Notes under the pieces: model-generated
What the model was told of the DNA's origin: nothing
Seen by the model: the letters and a program-made list of their open reading frames with translations, nothing else
Database searches by the model: none
Part shown: positions 1-9,071 of the stretch, one piece after another
How positions within the stretch are numbered: position 1 is the first letter of the stretch
Layout of the letters: each line of letters begins with the position of its first letter
Made by a program: the position numbers and the translations under genes
Assembly: GCA_964547485.1 (NCBI GenBank)
Contig: CAZJNU010000004.1
Coordinates: 1-64,000, forward strand
Reading direction: 5' to 3'
From: JACJWR01 sp964547485
GTDB lineage: Bacteria > Actinomycetota > Actinomycetes > S36-B12 > UBA10799
DNA: 64,000 nucleotides

Positions 1-6
1 CCGACA

Positions 7-42
7 CCCGGGTGGGCTGCCGACACCGACAACCCACCCGGG
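7..42 (-). terminator. candidate hairpin terminator downstream of plsC
   Basis: A 10-bp perfect stem (CCCGGGTGGG at 7-16, CCCACCCGGG at 33-42) encloses a 16-nt loop. It lies about 100 bp past the stop of the leftward acyltransferase gene. There is no clear U-tract. It could equally serve a gene that ends just outside the window. Confidence 0.35.
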
Positions 43-139
43 CATCAGGCGCGCAAAGGAGATCCAGCGCGGTTGGGACCGGACTGGGCCGAACGCGTCC
101 GCGCCGTCCGCGGGATGTGGCGGTGTGCGGAGATTGCAA

Positions 140-892
140 CTAGGCGGCGCTGCTGGTGTCCACCGAGACCCGATCGTCCTCGTCTAACGTTCCGCCGGCG
201 AGCTCCGATCTCTCACCGGCATGCCTTTCCTTGGCCCGAGCAGAGTAGACATCGACGTACTCCTGGCCAGATAGCTCCATCAGTTCGTACATCAATTCGT
301 CGGTCATCGACCGCAGCACGAACCGATCGTTCTCCATCCCCTCATAGCGGGAGAAGTCCAGCGGCTTGCCGATCCTGATCCCCACCCGCATGATCTTGGG
401 AAGCTTCTTGCCGGGCGGCTGGATCTTCTCGGTGTCGATCATGGCGACCGCCAACACCGGCACCCCTGCCTCCAGCGCCATCCGGGCCACACCGGTTTTC
501 CCCCGATAGAGCCGCCCATCCAGCGAACGGGTGCCTTCCGGGTAGATGCCGAGCAGCTTCCCCTCCGCCAACACCCCTAGCGCGGTATCCATTGCGGCCT
601 CGCTGGCGTGTCCGCCCGACCTGTCGACCGGCACTTGACCAACGGCCTTGAAGAACAGCTTCGTGAAGAAGCCCTTGATTCCGGGTCCGTTGAAGTAGTC
701 CGATTTAGCCATGAACGTGATCCGACGCTTGCACACCAGGGGTAGGAAGATGGAATCCGAAAACGACAGATGATTACTCGCCAGAATCGCCGCGCCGGTG
801 GCCGGAATATTCTCCAGCCCCTCCACCCTGGGCCGGAAGAACAACCGCAGCAGCGGACCCACCAGGATGTACTTCATCAACCAGTACAACAC
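140..892 (-). CDS. 1-acyl-sn-glycerol-3-phosphate acyltransferase (PlsC family)
   Basis: This 250-residue lysophosphatidic-acid acyltransferase-like protein would acylate lysophospholipid at the membrane. It shows the family's HX4D block (NHLSFSDS) and the PEGTRS block followed by a Gly-rich RGKTG segment. The reading frame stays open upstream to 1051. I chose GTG at 892 because GAGGAG precedes it by about 7 nt and because the protein then begins VLYWLMKYILVGPLL, a normal start for this family; ATG at 877 is the alternative. The gene is divergent from the hydrolase at 1258. The position next to fadD15 and SRPBCC genes matches the mycobacterial Rv2182c neighbourhood from memory. The family is sure; the exact acceptor is not. 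Confidence 0.88.
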   Translation of the reverse strand: MLYWLMKYILVGPLLRLFFRPRVEGLENIPATGAAILASNHLSFSDSIFLPLVCKRRITFMAKSDYFNGPGIKGFFTKLFFKAVGQVPVDRSGGHASEAAMDTALGVLAEGKLLGIYPEGTRSLDGRLYRGKTGVARMALEAGVPVLAVAMIDTEKIQPPGKKLPKIMRVGIRIGKPLDFSRYEGMENDRFVLRSMTDELMYELMELSGQEYVDVYSARAKERHAGERSELAGGTLDEDDRVSVDTSSAA

Positions 893-1257
893 TGGGCGCT
901 CCTCGGTCGGAATGTTTCCGACATGGTCAATGGCAGTTCGGGTGGTGGTGCGGGTCACCCCCAAGGGGCAACGGTGACCAAATCCTAGACGACACGGTCC
1001 CGACCTTGCGAGCCCCTGGCAGCAGAGGATCGAAGGCGCCGCCGTGGCCACGGTTTCGGACAGTTCGCGTCACGCCTGCGCGCGGGCAGATCCGCCAGAC
1101 CGGCCGCCGGAGCGGATCCGGTGCCCGCCTTCGGTCCTGGTCCATGGGATTATGCTCCGACAGAACCCCGCGGTCGGCGGTCGATCGTCGACCATCGCCG
1201 GACACACCACACCACCCACAGCACCCGAGCCGCAGCCGCGGACCACTGGAGGAACCA
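893..1257. other. divergent intergenic region
   Basis: This 365-bp spacer lies between the divergent plsC and hydrolase starts and should hold both promoters. A TATGCT at 1151-1156 could be a -10 element for the rightward gene, but I see no convincing -35 at the proper distance. Open frames crossing it are antisense or upstream extensions of the flanking genes and have no family-like sequence. Confidence 0.4.
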
Positions 1258-2010
1258 ATGCCGATCGCCGACGATGCCGAATCCTTCGCTGCCGCTGGCA
1301 GTCGCACCGGTGTCCTGGTCAGTCATGGCTTCACCGGCAGCCCCAAGTCGATGCGCCCTTGGGCCGAGCACCTTGCGGCGGCCGGCTACACGGTCGAACT
1401 GCCCCGACTGCCAGGCCACGGCACGTCCTGGCAGGAGATGAACAAGACCCGTTGGCAGGACTGGTACGCGGAACTCACTCGCGTCCTCGCCGAACTGCAG
1501 GAGCGCTGCGACCAGGTATTCGTGATGGGTCTGTCGATGGGTGGGTCCCTCTCGTTGCGGCTGGCCGAGGAATACCCAGACCTGGCCGGTGTCGTGATTG
1601 TCAACGCAGCAGTGCACACCGAGCGCCCGGACAGGTTCGTGCTGCCGGTGCTGCGCCACGTCGTGCCGGCTTTCCCCGGGATCACCAACGACATCAAGAA
1701 GCCCGGTGTGGACGAAGGGGGCTATTCGAAGATTCCGCTGCAAGCCGCCTACTCGTTGACCAAACTCTGGGAAGCGGTCAAAGCCGACATCGCCGATGTA
1801 CATCAGCCGCTGTTGATCTTCCGAAGCGCAGAGGACCACGTGGTGGAGGCGTCGAACACCGAGTGGATCCTGGACCATGTGTCCAGCGAGGACGTCGTCT
1901 TCATCGAACTGGAGAACTCCTACCACGTCGCCACCCTCGACTACGACGCTCCGCTGATCTTCTCCGAGAGCGTTGATTTCATCGAACGAGTTCTGGCCAG
2001 TCGGGCCTAG
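1258..2010 (+). CDS. alpha/beta hydrolase (carboxylesterase / monoacylglycerol lipase type)
   Basis: This 250-residue serine hydrolase has an HGFTGSPKSM oxyanion-hole segment near residue 24 and the nucleophile elbow GLSMGG near residue 90. A late acidic residue falls in FRSAEDHVV and the catalytic His in NSYHVATLD. That arrangement is typical of actinobacterial carboxylesterases acting on monoacylglycerols or short esters. ATG 1258 is preceded by GGAGGAA at good spacing, so the long upstream extension of the frame is discarded. It precedes the small membrane protein by 5 bp and is probably cotranscribed with it. The substrate is not predictable. Confidence 0.88.
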   Translation: MPIADDAESFAAAGSRTGVLVSHGFTGSPKSMRPWAEHLAAAGYTVELPRLPGHGTSWQEMNKTRWQDWYAELTRVLAELQERCDQVFVMGLSMGGSLSLRLAEEYPDLAGVVIVNAAVHTERPDRFVLPVLRHVVPAFPGITNDIKKPGVDEGGYSKIPLQAAYSLTKLWEAVKADIADVHQPLLIFRSAEDHVVEASNTEWILDHVSSEDVVFIELENSYHVATLDYDAPLIFSESVDFIERVLASRA

Positions 2011-2015
2011 CAGCC

Positions 2016-2687
2016 ATGGCGGGACCAATGGACGCCCCGGAGACGCGCCCGGACCTCATCCCGTTGATCGACCTTGACCGGGGCGAGGCCGACCAGTTGC
2101 TCGACGCGCTGACCAACGTTGGGCTACAAGCCGTCACCGCCCGAGTCGACACTGGCGGCCCCGATGGCGCACTGACCCGTTCTTTGGTGCGGGTGTTCGT
2201 GCCGCGAAGTGAGCTCTCCGATGCCCGCAGGGTGGTGGCGGGTGTACTACCTCAGATGGGCAACGGCGGCTCGAAGGAGCGTCCGCCCGAGGCCACGTCG
2301 GCGGACTCAGGACGGCTGGACGTGTCCGAGTCCGAGCAGTGGTCCCAGATTGTCGCCGACCTGCGCGCCGATGGAGTATCCAGCGACCTGCCCGCCAGCG
2401 CGAATACCCCGCCCGCCCGCCGGGACGATTTTCAGCCGGACCCGCAGGACCGCTTCATCCCGCCTGATCCACCGCCGCTGCCACGAATGAGCCGGGCCGC
2501 GATGGCTGCGTGGGCTGCGATCGTGGGTGGTATCGGCCTGGTCGTGCTGTCGACGATCATGGGTTTGACCGGGATTCTGACGGTGCTCGGCGTCGCGGGG
2601 TTCGTGGGTGGCTTCATCGCGCTGGTGGCACGCGCCGGTGGTGGTCGGAGTGGTCTTGATGACCACGACGACGGTGCGGTCGTCTGA
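2016..2687 (+). CDS. membrane protein of unknown function with a DUF2007-like N-terminus
   Basis: This 223-residue protein has a soluble N-terminal part (about 1-75) with an alternating alpha/beta pattern resembling small signal-transducing domains. An acidic, Pro-rich linker follows. Two hydrophobic segments (about 163-185 and 188-208) end in a short charged tail. It starts 5 bp after the hydrolase stop, so the two are probably cotranscribed. ATG 2016 and ATG 2028 are both possible starts; neither has a strong ribosome binding site. I do not recognise a specific family. Confidence 0.7.
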   Translation: MAGPMDAPETRPDLIPLIDLDRGEADQLLDALTNVGLQAVTARVDTGGPDGALTRSLVRVFVPRSELSDARRVVAGVLPQMGNGGSKERPPEATSADSGRLDVSESEQWSQIVADLRADGVSSDLPASANTPPARRDDFQPDPQDRFIPPDPPPLPRMSRAAMAAWAAIVGGIGLVVLSTIMGLTGILTVLGVAGFVGGFIALVARAGGGRSGLDDHDDGAVV

Positions 2688-2713
2688 TTCGCGGTAGCCT
2701 GAATCGCGCCGCG

Positions 2714-4465
2714 TCAGCGGACCAGTCGGACCGGATCGCCGTCCATCTTGGCCGTCCAGGTGGTGGCGTCGTACTGCTCCCGACTACTCCAGATCTGAGC
2801 CCGAACCCAGCACTTGGACTGGTCGTCGTCGAAAGAGCACCGATAGTCGCGCGGGATCGGGATTCGGAATCTCAGCCAGTGCGAGTCGGACACGGGTCGA
2901 GAGGTGAGAATCGAGCACGGGGCGGCCGCTGCGACGAGCGCCCCGGAGACGTCGCAACGCCCGAAGGGTACGTCGCTGTCCGGACCCAGCAGTGTCAATC
3001 GGATCTGGCCGGCGGCGTCACCGAGGTCGAAGATCCCCACCTCCAACGTCCTGCCGGCCGCCGAGGAGTCCAACCGCACGAGATGGAACCGAGATGTGCC
3101 GGAGGCGATGTTGATGTAAGCGCCGAGACGCTCCTGCGCCATCACCGCCACCCCACCGGTCTGACCCTCCAGCCAGCCTCGTAGGGCGTAGCGGTTCTGT
3201 CCGGCACCGGCACCGGTGGTCACCGTCACGGTGTAGTCCCCCGGCGTGACTGCGGTGGCCGGGCAGATCTCCGCCCACCGGTGGAAAGTCCGACGCAACG
3301 CCAGACCTGCGACCCCGCCGACACCCGGCCGCAGTCGGGTCGCCAGCGTCGTGGTCAGTCCGTCGAACCCCTGGTAGCTCGTGACCGGGCACAACGGCGC
3401 ACCGGTGCTGGGCTCCCAACTGGACACGCCCGGCCGACGGGGGGTGACGGTCGTGGTCATCGCCAGGGCCGCCTTGGAGTCGTCGTCGTAGGGGTATACC
3501 CCTTGGGAATCACCGGCGCAGAAGGGTCCTGGGCCCTGCGCATAGCGGCCGTTGCTGGCGGCACCGGCCGAGTCCACATACTCGTTGGCCAGTACCCGAT
3601 TAGCCCCGGCCAACGCACTGACCAGCCCGCCAGCGCGATTGAACACCCCGGTGCAGCTCGATCCGGTCGCGACCCAGCCGAGGTCATAGCCCTGCAGCCG
3701 AAGGATCCCGGGCCGCGTCACTCGGATGACGTAGGTATAACCACCCGGTCGGTAGTCCAGGTTCAGCCCCGGTGGGCTGGGACCGAATCCGTTCTGGCTG
3801 CAGCCATCGGGGGTGTTATCCGCCGGCCCCCAGACGCACCGCCGCGCAGTCACCGCATCGCCATGTTCCTTGTTGGAATCGGGTCCCTGGATTGCTGTCC
3901 ACAACCGGCCGCCACCCCGACAGCCAGCGCCGCTGACGGCCATCTGCTCCGGTCCGCCACCGGTACCGGGCATATCCTCATTTCCGATCACGTTACATGG
4001 ACTGCCGAGCACCAGCGGCCGCGCGAAATCCGCAATCGCCAACCGTGACACGGTGTGCGTCGGGACTCCGAGCAGCTGTCCGAAACCATGCTTGACCGGC
4101 ACGGATACCCGAACGCTCAGCCTGCTCGGATACCCGGGCACTCGAGCTACGTCGACATCGGCAGGCGGGATGCCGTTGGCGCGAGCCGCTGCCCGGGCGT
4201 CACCATCGGCCCGCGATGGATCAGCTGGCAGGAAGACCACACCGGCCAGCGCTGCCGAATCGGCTGCCCGTTGGGCCTGCTGACCGCTGAGCTGCAGCCG
4301 CGCCAGATCAACTCCGAGCACGGCCGAACCAATCAGAATAGGCAGTGCGGCCAAGGCCACGAGTACCGCGGCCGCCCCACGGTCGGATCTGCCGTCGCTG
4401 CCGGGGTCCGAATCGCGTCCCAGCGGTCGCCCACCGCCGACACGCGCGCCAATCGGAGCGGTCAT
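2714..4465 (-). CDS. tadG: TadG-like pilus-associated protein
   Basis: The N-terminal region carries the DRGAAAVLVALAALPI segment, one transmembrane helix, and LQLSGQQAQRAADSAALAG. This is the signature of TadG/putative Flp-pilus-assembly proteins. A long extracytoplasmic C-terminal part of about 500 residues has several Cys residues (for example GSPCN, GAGCRGGG, SSCTGVF), consistent with a secreted, disulfide-rich domain. The start ATG 4465 overlaps the tadE stop as ATGA; an in-frame GTG at 4474 is less likely. With tadE it supplies minor pilin-like components for the Tad system whose motor genes lie at 10.1-13.9 kb on the other strand. Confidence 0.8.
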   Translation of the reverse strand: MTAPIGARVGGGRPLGRDSDPGSDGRSDRGAAAVLVALAALPILIGSAVLGVDLARLQLSGQQAQRAADSAALAGVVFLPADPSRADGDARAAARANGIPPADVDVARVPGYPSRLSVRVSVPVKHGFGQLLGVPTHTVSRLAIADFARPLVLGSPCNVIGNEDMPGTGGGPEQMAVSGAGCRGGGRLWTAIQGPDSNKEHGDAVTARRCVWGPADNTPDGCSQNGFGPSPPGLNLDYRPGGYTYVIRVTRPGILRLQGYDLGWVATGSSCTGVFNRAGGLVSALAGANRVLANEYVDSAGAASNGRYAQGPGPFCAGDSQGVYPYDDDSKAALAMTTTVTPRRPGVSSWEPSTGAPLCPVTSYQGFDGLTTTLATRLRPGVGGVAGLALRRTFHRWAEICPATAVTPGDYTVTVTTGAGAGQNRYALRGWLEGQTGGVAVMAQERLGAYINIASGTSRFHLVRLDSSAAGRTLEVGIFDLGDAAGQIRLTLLGPDSDVPFGRCDVSGALVAAAAPCSILTSRPVSDSHWLRFRIPIPRDYRCSFDDDQSKCWVRAQIWSSREQYDATTWTAKMDGDPVRLVR

Positions 4466-5160
4466 GGTCGACACCTGCCGCTGGTCTCAACCATCGGCTC
4501 GAACCTCATCACTGCCCGCTGGGATAGCGTCCGTTCACCGATCAGACCTGCGGTCATGGGTGCATGCCGGGCCAAAACCCGAACGCCGACAGACTGTGCG
4601 GTAGTCATGCAGGCATCGATACTGCTCGCCGGCCAGCTGCCACCGTTCGACACGAACCTGCCCTGAGCCGGGTCGAACCGGAACCGCAGGCAGGCGGTCG
4701 TGCAGCCGATCGAGAAGCCGCCATTGCCGTCTGCGCCCGGGTATCCCTCCCGATTGGCCCGGTAGACCCAGACCTCGCTTATCTGGGTCAGGGCCACTCC
4801 GGTCCCCGCGCGAGCCAGCGCTTCCACGGCATCGACAGCGAATGTCTCCTGACGTGGCTCGGCTGAAGCGGTGCGGGCGGCACTGCGAACCGCCGAGGAC
4901 AGCCCGATACTGCCCCGCAGCAACATCGCGGTCTCGATCAGCCCGAGCAATACTGCGATCAGCAACGGAAGCACGATTGCTGCTTCCACCGCGACCGCGC
5001 CGGAGTCTCGGTGGAACTGCGCCCCGCGGCCCCGCCGGTCGGAGCTCGTCGACTCAGGGCGGGCAGTTCGGGGTCGACGACTTCGACGGCCGCCGACCCC
5101 GAACACCCACCCAATCCCCCCAATTCGGTCACCGTCGACACTGCCGACTTCGTCCCCCAC
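4462..5160 (-). CDS. tadE: TadE-like minor pilin
   Basis: This 232-residue protein has the TadE signature SGAVAVEAAIVLPLLIAVLL near residues 53-72, with the Glu that TadV-type peptidases recognise. A variable extracytoplasmic part with several Cys follows. GTG 5160 is preceded by GAAGGGG at 8-nt spacing, which gives an unusually long 55-residue N-terminal region before the processing site; an internal GTG could be the true start. It is coupled to tadG by ATGA and lies downstream of fadD15 on the same strand. Confidence 0.75.
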   Translation of the reverse strand: MGDEVGSVDGDRIGGIGWVFGVGGRRSRRPRTARPESTSSDRRGRGAQFHRDSGAVAVEAAIVLPLLIAVLLGLIETAMLLRGSIGLSSAVRSAARTASAEPRQETFAVDAVEALARAGTGVALTQISEVWVYRANREGYPGADGNGGFSIGCTTACLRFRFDPAQGRFVSNGGSWPASSIDACMTTAQSVGVRVLARHAPMTAGLIGERTLSQRAVMRFEPMVETSGRCRP

Positions 5161-5287
5161 AAGCCGACCCCTTCGACGATGCCACAGCCCCCCTGGGCGC
5201 GCGTCCCCCTCAGACGCTCACCCGCCGTGCGGGCATGACATCAACGATACGTCGATTGCCGGATCCACCTCGGCCACTATCCACAGG

Positions 5288-5326
5288 GCCATCCGGCCTC
5301 GACCCACCGAGCCATCCGGCCTCGAC
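5288..5326. repeat. two copies of a 16-bp direct repeat
   Basis: The 16-mer GCCATCCGGCCTCGAC occurs at 5288-5303 and again at 5311-5326, in the 181-bp spacer between fadD15 and tadE. No function is evident. It could be a protein-binding site or a replication-slippage product. Confidence 0.6.
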
Positions 5327-5341
5327 AAGACCGGCCGACGG

Positions 5342-7135
5342 TCAGGAGTAGAGCTCAGCCACGTCGTCCGCGAATTCGACCATCACCACATTGCGCTTGA
5401 GCTTGAGGGAGGGCGTCAGTTGGCCCCCTTCCTCGGTCCAGTCCACCGGCAGCACCTGGAATCTCTTGATCGCCTCCGCATGAGAAACCGCCTTGTTGGC
5501 CCCATCCACCACCGCCGAGATCTCTGCCAGCATCTCAGGGTCGGCCGCCGCCTGCTCCATGCTGAACGGAGTCTGCTTTCCGTGCTGCCCGGCCCAGGCA
5601 TCCAGCGATTCCACGTCGAGAGTTATCAGGGCCGCAATGTAGGGCTGCTGATCCCCGACCACCATGCATTGGCTGACCAGCCAATGGGATCGCATCCGGT
5701 CCTCCAGCACCGCAGGTGCGACATTCTTGCCGCCAGCGGTGACGATCAACTCCTTCTTGCGGCCCGTGATTCGCAGATAGCCGTCCGAGTCCAGTTCGCC
5801 GATATCACCCGAATGGAACCAACCATCGGGCTCGATCGCCTCGGCGGTGGCCTGTCCATTGCGCCAGTAGCCCAGGAATATCTGGTGACCGGCCAGCATG
5901 ATTTCCCCGTCCGAGGCGATCCTGACCGACGCACCTGGGATGGGTTTGCCAACTGTGCCGATCTTGACCTTGTCGGGCCGGTTCAAAGTGGAGGCGCCAC
6001 TGGTTTCGGTCAGTCCGTAACCCTCCAGGATGGTGATGCCGATGCCCCGGAAGAAGTGGCCCAGCCGCTCTCCCAACGGTGCGCCACCGGACACGGCCCA
6101 TTCGACCTGACCGCCCAAGGCCGCACGCAATTTGCGGTAGACCAACCGGTCGAAGATCACATGCTTGACCCGCAACAGCAAGCTTGGGCGACCCCGATCG
6201 AGCGCCCTGCTGTAGTCGATGGCAACGCCAGCGGCGGTAGCGAAGATCTGACCCTTACCGGCCGCCTCCGCCTTCTGCTGGGATGCGTTGAAGACCTTTT
6301 CGAACACCCGCGGAACGCTCAGCAGGAAGGTCGGCTTGAACGCCGCCAAATCGTCCAGAAGGTTTTTGAGGTCCGCGGAATGGCCCAACACGGTCCCGGA
6401 ATTGATGCAGCCGATCTGGATCAGTCGACCGAATACGTGCGCCAACGGCAGGAACAGCAGGGTGGACGAATGCCCGGTCAGGAAGATCTCCGGCATGCTG
6501 TTGACGATGTTGCGGATCTCGAACATGAAATTGCCGTGGGTCAGTTCGCAGCCCTTGGGCCTCCCAGTCGTGCCAGAGGTGTAGATCAGGGTCGCGATCG
6601 AATCAGGCGTCAGTGCCTCACGACGGGCCGCGACCTTGCTGTCCGGCAACTGCTTTCCGGCAGCCACCAGGGCGTCGATCGCACCATTGTCGAAGACCCA
6701 CGGCTCCGCCACCCCAGGCAGCCTGCCCTTCACTTCGGCCAGCACGGCCAGATGTCTGTCGCCTTCCAGGAACACCCCGACCGCCTCGGAGTCCTCCAGA
6801 ATCCACTCCACCTGCTCGGCCGATGACGTCTCGTAGATCGGCACCGTTACCGCCCCGGCGTACCAGATCGCGTAGTCGGCCAGCGTCCATTCGTAGCGGG
6901 TGGCGGACATCAGACCGACCCGGTCCCCAGCACCGACCCCGGCGGCGATCAGCCCCTTCGCGACGGCGACGACCTGATCGCGAAACTCCACACCGGTGAC
7001 CTCTACCCAGTTCTTGCCCGACCGACGGCGCAGCGCGATCCGACTCGGGGATTCGCGGGCAATCCGTTCCACGTCGTCACACAGACTGCCGCCGGCCGGA
7101 TAGGGCACCAGGACCGGTTCCCGGAATTCCGCCAT
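5342..7135 (-). CDS. fadD15: long-chain fatty-acid--CoA ligase (AMP-binding, FadD15-like)
   Basis: This 597-residue ANL-superfamily enzyme would activate fatty acids to acyl-CoA through an acyl-adenylate. The P-loop motif IYTSGTTGRPKG lies near residues 184-195, the adenylation motif EGYGLTETSG follows mid-protein, and WFHSGDIGELDSDGYLRITGRKKE marks the C-terminal subdomain (written here in overlapping part). It is full length. ATG 7135 has GGTGG 5 nt upstream; GTG 7144 is an alternative. From memory, Rv2187 (fadD15) holds the same relative position beside pimB in mycobacteria. Chain-length preference cannot be read from sequence. Confidence 0.92.
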   Translation of the reverse strand: MAEFREPVLVPYPAGGSLCDDVERIARESPSRIALRRRSGKNWVEVTGVEFRDQVVAVAKGLIAAGVGAGDRVGLMSATRYEWTLADYAIWYAGAVTVPIYETSSAEQVEWILEDSEAVGVFLEGDRHLAVLAEVKGRLPGVAEPWVFDNGAIDALVAAGKQLPDSKVAARREALTPDSIATLIYTSGTTGRPKGCELTHGNFMFEIRNIVNSMPEIFLTGHSSTLLFLPLAHVFGRLIQIGCINSGTVLGHSADLKNLLDDLAAFKPTFLLSVPRVFEKVFNASQQKAEAAGKGQIFATAAGVAIDYSRALDRGRPSLLLRVKHVIFDRLVYRKLRAALGGQVEWAVSGGAPLGERLGHFFRGIGITILEGYGLTETSGASTLNRPDKVKIGTVGKPIPGASVRIASDGEIMLAGHQIFLGYWRNGQATAEAIEPDGWFHSGDIGELDSDGYLRITGRKKELIVTAGGKNVAPAVLEDRMRSHWLVSQCMVVGDQQPYIAALITLDVESLDAWAGQHGKQTPFSMEQAAADPEMLAEISAVVDGANKAVSHAEAIKRFQVLPVDWTEEGGQLTPSLKLKRNVVMVEFADDVAELYS

Positions 7136-7375
7136 CAGATCCACCTCTCCTCAGAGCGACCGCGCCTCGGTCGCTTCGGTTCTACCTGCGTGAATAGCCG
7201 CCTGCTCCGTGGAAGCGACACTCACCCGCGCCGATTGTGCCGCAATCTAGGCCGAACTCCCGACATTCTCAAGGTCCCAGCCACCGGCGCCTGGTACGGC
7301 CACCGCGGAAGGCGCCCGCAGTCACCGGCCACAGCGGCGAACTGACACCCGCGACACTCTGGCAGGGTGGTTGCC

Positions 7376-7810
7376 GTGGCGAGTGTGGACCTGGTCGACG
7401 AGACCTACATAGCAGCCTCGCCGCAGGTACTGGCGACGCTAGTGAACGACCCTGCCAGGTGGCGCGACTGGTGGCCAGACCTCGACCTTGTCGTGTTCAT
7501 GGACCGCGGCAGCCAGGGGGTGCGCTGGTCGGTCACCGGCGCCCTTGTCGGCTCTGTCGAAATTTGGCTGGAGCCGGTTGGCCACGGCACGATTGTGCAC
7601 TACTACCTGCGCGGCCTACCCACCTCGACCAACCCCACCGCTGGCCAGGATCTGCCCGACACTCCCGCCGGTTGGCGACGGGCCGCATCGCTGCGAAAGG
7701 CAAGGGCGTTGCACTGGAAGCGAACCATTTGGGCTCTCAAGGATGAGGTCGAGGGAGCCAGAATGGCGGGCTGTCCGCCGCCGCTTCCCAAGCAGCACGA
7801 GAAGGAGTAG
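7376..7810 (+). CDS. SRPBCC-fold (polyketide-cyclase/START-like) protein
   Basis: This protein of about 144 residues begins SVDLVDETYIAASPQVLATLVNDPARW, with the first beta-strand/helix pattern of the SRPBCC hydrophobic-ligand fold; a Trp-rich WRDWWPDL segment follows. The C-terminal helix is basic and ends in a Pro/Lys-rich tail. GTG 7376 follows an AGGGTGG sequence; GTG 7367 is also possible. It precedes a second SRPBCC gene by 121 bp. The ligand is unknown. Confidence 0.72.
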   Translation: MASVDLVDETYIAASPQVLATLVNDPARWRDWWPDLDLVVFMDRGSQGVRWSVTGALVGSVEIWLEPVGHGTIVHYYLRGLPTSTNPTAGQDLPDTPAGWRRAASLRKARALHWKRTIWALKDEVEGARMAGCPPPLPKQHEKE

Positions 7811-7931
7811 AGGGCGCGCGGCTGACCTCCGCGTTGACGCTGGCAGCGGTCCGTGGTTCAGCGCGAGGACGGCCGCGCGAGGCGCTAGCCTGACGTGCGA
7901 CAGCACTTCGCCATTCCAAGGAGGGCCCCCG

Positions 7932-8363
7932 ATGGCCGACGCAACCGAATCCAGCATCGTGATCGAGGCTTCGGCCGCCGCGATCATGGACGTCATCGCC
8001 GACCTGCCGGCCTATCCCGAGTGGAGTGAGGGCGTGAAGTCGATCGAGGTGCTCACGGAATTCGAGGACGGTCGCCCCGCCACGGCGCGCTTCACCTTCG
8101 ATGCCGGAGTGATCAAGGACGTCTACGAGTTGCTGTACGACTGGGACGGTGACCGCGAGGTTTCCTGGAAGCTGACTAAGGGCAAGGTGCTGAAGACGAT
8201 GGACGGCACCTACAGCCTGGACGAGGTAGACGGACATACCAAGGTCAACTATGTACTTGCTGTGGGACTGAACATCCCGATGCTCGGAGTGATGAAGCGG
8301 CAAGCTGAAAAGGCGATCGTGGACACGGCCCTCAAGGGTCTCAAAAAGCGCGTCGAAGGCTGA
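7932..8363 (+). CDS. SRPBCC-family protein (Rv2185c/TB16.3-like)
   Basis: This 143-residue protein starts at ATG 7932 with AAGGAGGG upstream, which fixes the start despite a longer open frame. It has the full SRPBCC pattern: an N-terminal strand (SSIVIEASAAAIMDVIADL), the YPEWSEGVK turn, antiparallel strands and a long C-terminal helix (KAIVDTALKGLKKRVEG). Such proteins bind hydrophobic ligands or act as aromatase/cyclase-like chaperones. In actinobacteria a close relative sits next to fadD15. Lipid-linked function is inference from context. Confidence 0.82.
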   Translation: MADATESSIVIEASAAAIMDVIADLPAYPEWSEGVKSIEVLTEFEDGRPATARFTFDAGVIKDVYELLYDWDGDREVSWKLTKGKVLKTMDGTYSLDEVDGHTKVNYVLAVGLNIPMLGVMKRQAEKAIVDTALKGLKKRVEG

Positions 8364-8371
8364 CGGTCGCT

Positions 8372-9016
8372 ATGCCCGGCGCGCCCGACAACGACGGTGG
8401 ACCCTGGTGGAATGCCGGTGATTCGGAGTTCTCTGGGGCCACTCCACTGTTCCCGAACGGTGACTCTGCAGCAGCTGAGGCGGACACGGATCCGGCCGGG
8501 GGTCACGAGTACCCAGAAGCCGGTAGCGATACCGATGCCACGTCCTCGGACGGCAGCGCCGGCTCCCCGATCATGGAGGCGCTCAAGTTGGCCTCCGCGC
8601 TAGCGGACTGGTCTCAACAGACCGGACTCACCGACACCTTGAAGGCGCTGGCAGCCGAAGCTGCCGAGTCGCTGTCGGCACAGGCGTCGACACCCGAAGC
8701 ACCGGACGGCCCCGGGTCAGCGGCAGAACCACAGGCAGCGGACTCGACCGATGTCGGCGACGACACTGAAGGCACCGACCCCGAACTAAGTCGCATTCTC
8801 GGACACCTGTGGGAGGTGCCAACCTCTGACGACGAGTCAGGGTCGGCTGCGAGCAGTTGCGAGTTCTGCCCGCTGTGCCGCGGACTGGACGTGATGAGGA
8901 CGGTGCAACCCCAGGTGGCGGTCGGTCTGGCCGAGGCGATGGCGTCGGTCACCGAGGCGCTGAATACCGCAGTGGTCGCCTTCACCGACAATCAACGAAA
9001 CAAGCGGTACCCCTGA
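8372..9016 (+). CDS. acidic conserved protein with a C-terminal CXXC motif
   Basis: This 214-residue protein has a low-complexity Asp/Glu/Ser/Ala-rich N-terminal two-thirds (about 1-160). Near the C-terminus it carries a compact SSCEFCPLCRGLD segment followed by an amphipathic helix. It begins 8 bp after the SRPBCC gene and is probably translated with it. The Cys cluster could bind zinc. It resembles hypothetical proteins seen beside SRPBCC and glucokinase genes in actinobacteria; no function is known to me. Confidence 0.7.
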   Translation: MPGAPDNDGGPWWNAGDSEFSGATPLFPNGDSAAAEADTDPAGGHEYPEAGSDTDATSSDGSAGSPIMEALKLASALADWSQQTGLTDTLKALAAEAAESLSAQASTPEAPDGPGSAAEPQAADSTDVGDDTEGTDPELSRILGHLWEVPTSDDESGSAASSCEFCPLCRGLDVMRTVQPQVAVGLAEAMASVTEALNTAVVAFTDNQRNKRYP

Positions 9017-9071
9017 CCGCGGACTCTCGCATCAGGTAGCAGCGGCTCACCGCCGCAGGGAAGAGGTTGAG

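Noticed and set aside
4871..6826. 651-codon open frame on the plus strand
   Set aside because: It lies antisense to tadE and fadD15, has His/Arg/Gln-rich composition without any family motif, and no ribosome binding site; it is a high-GC shadow.
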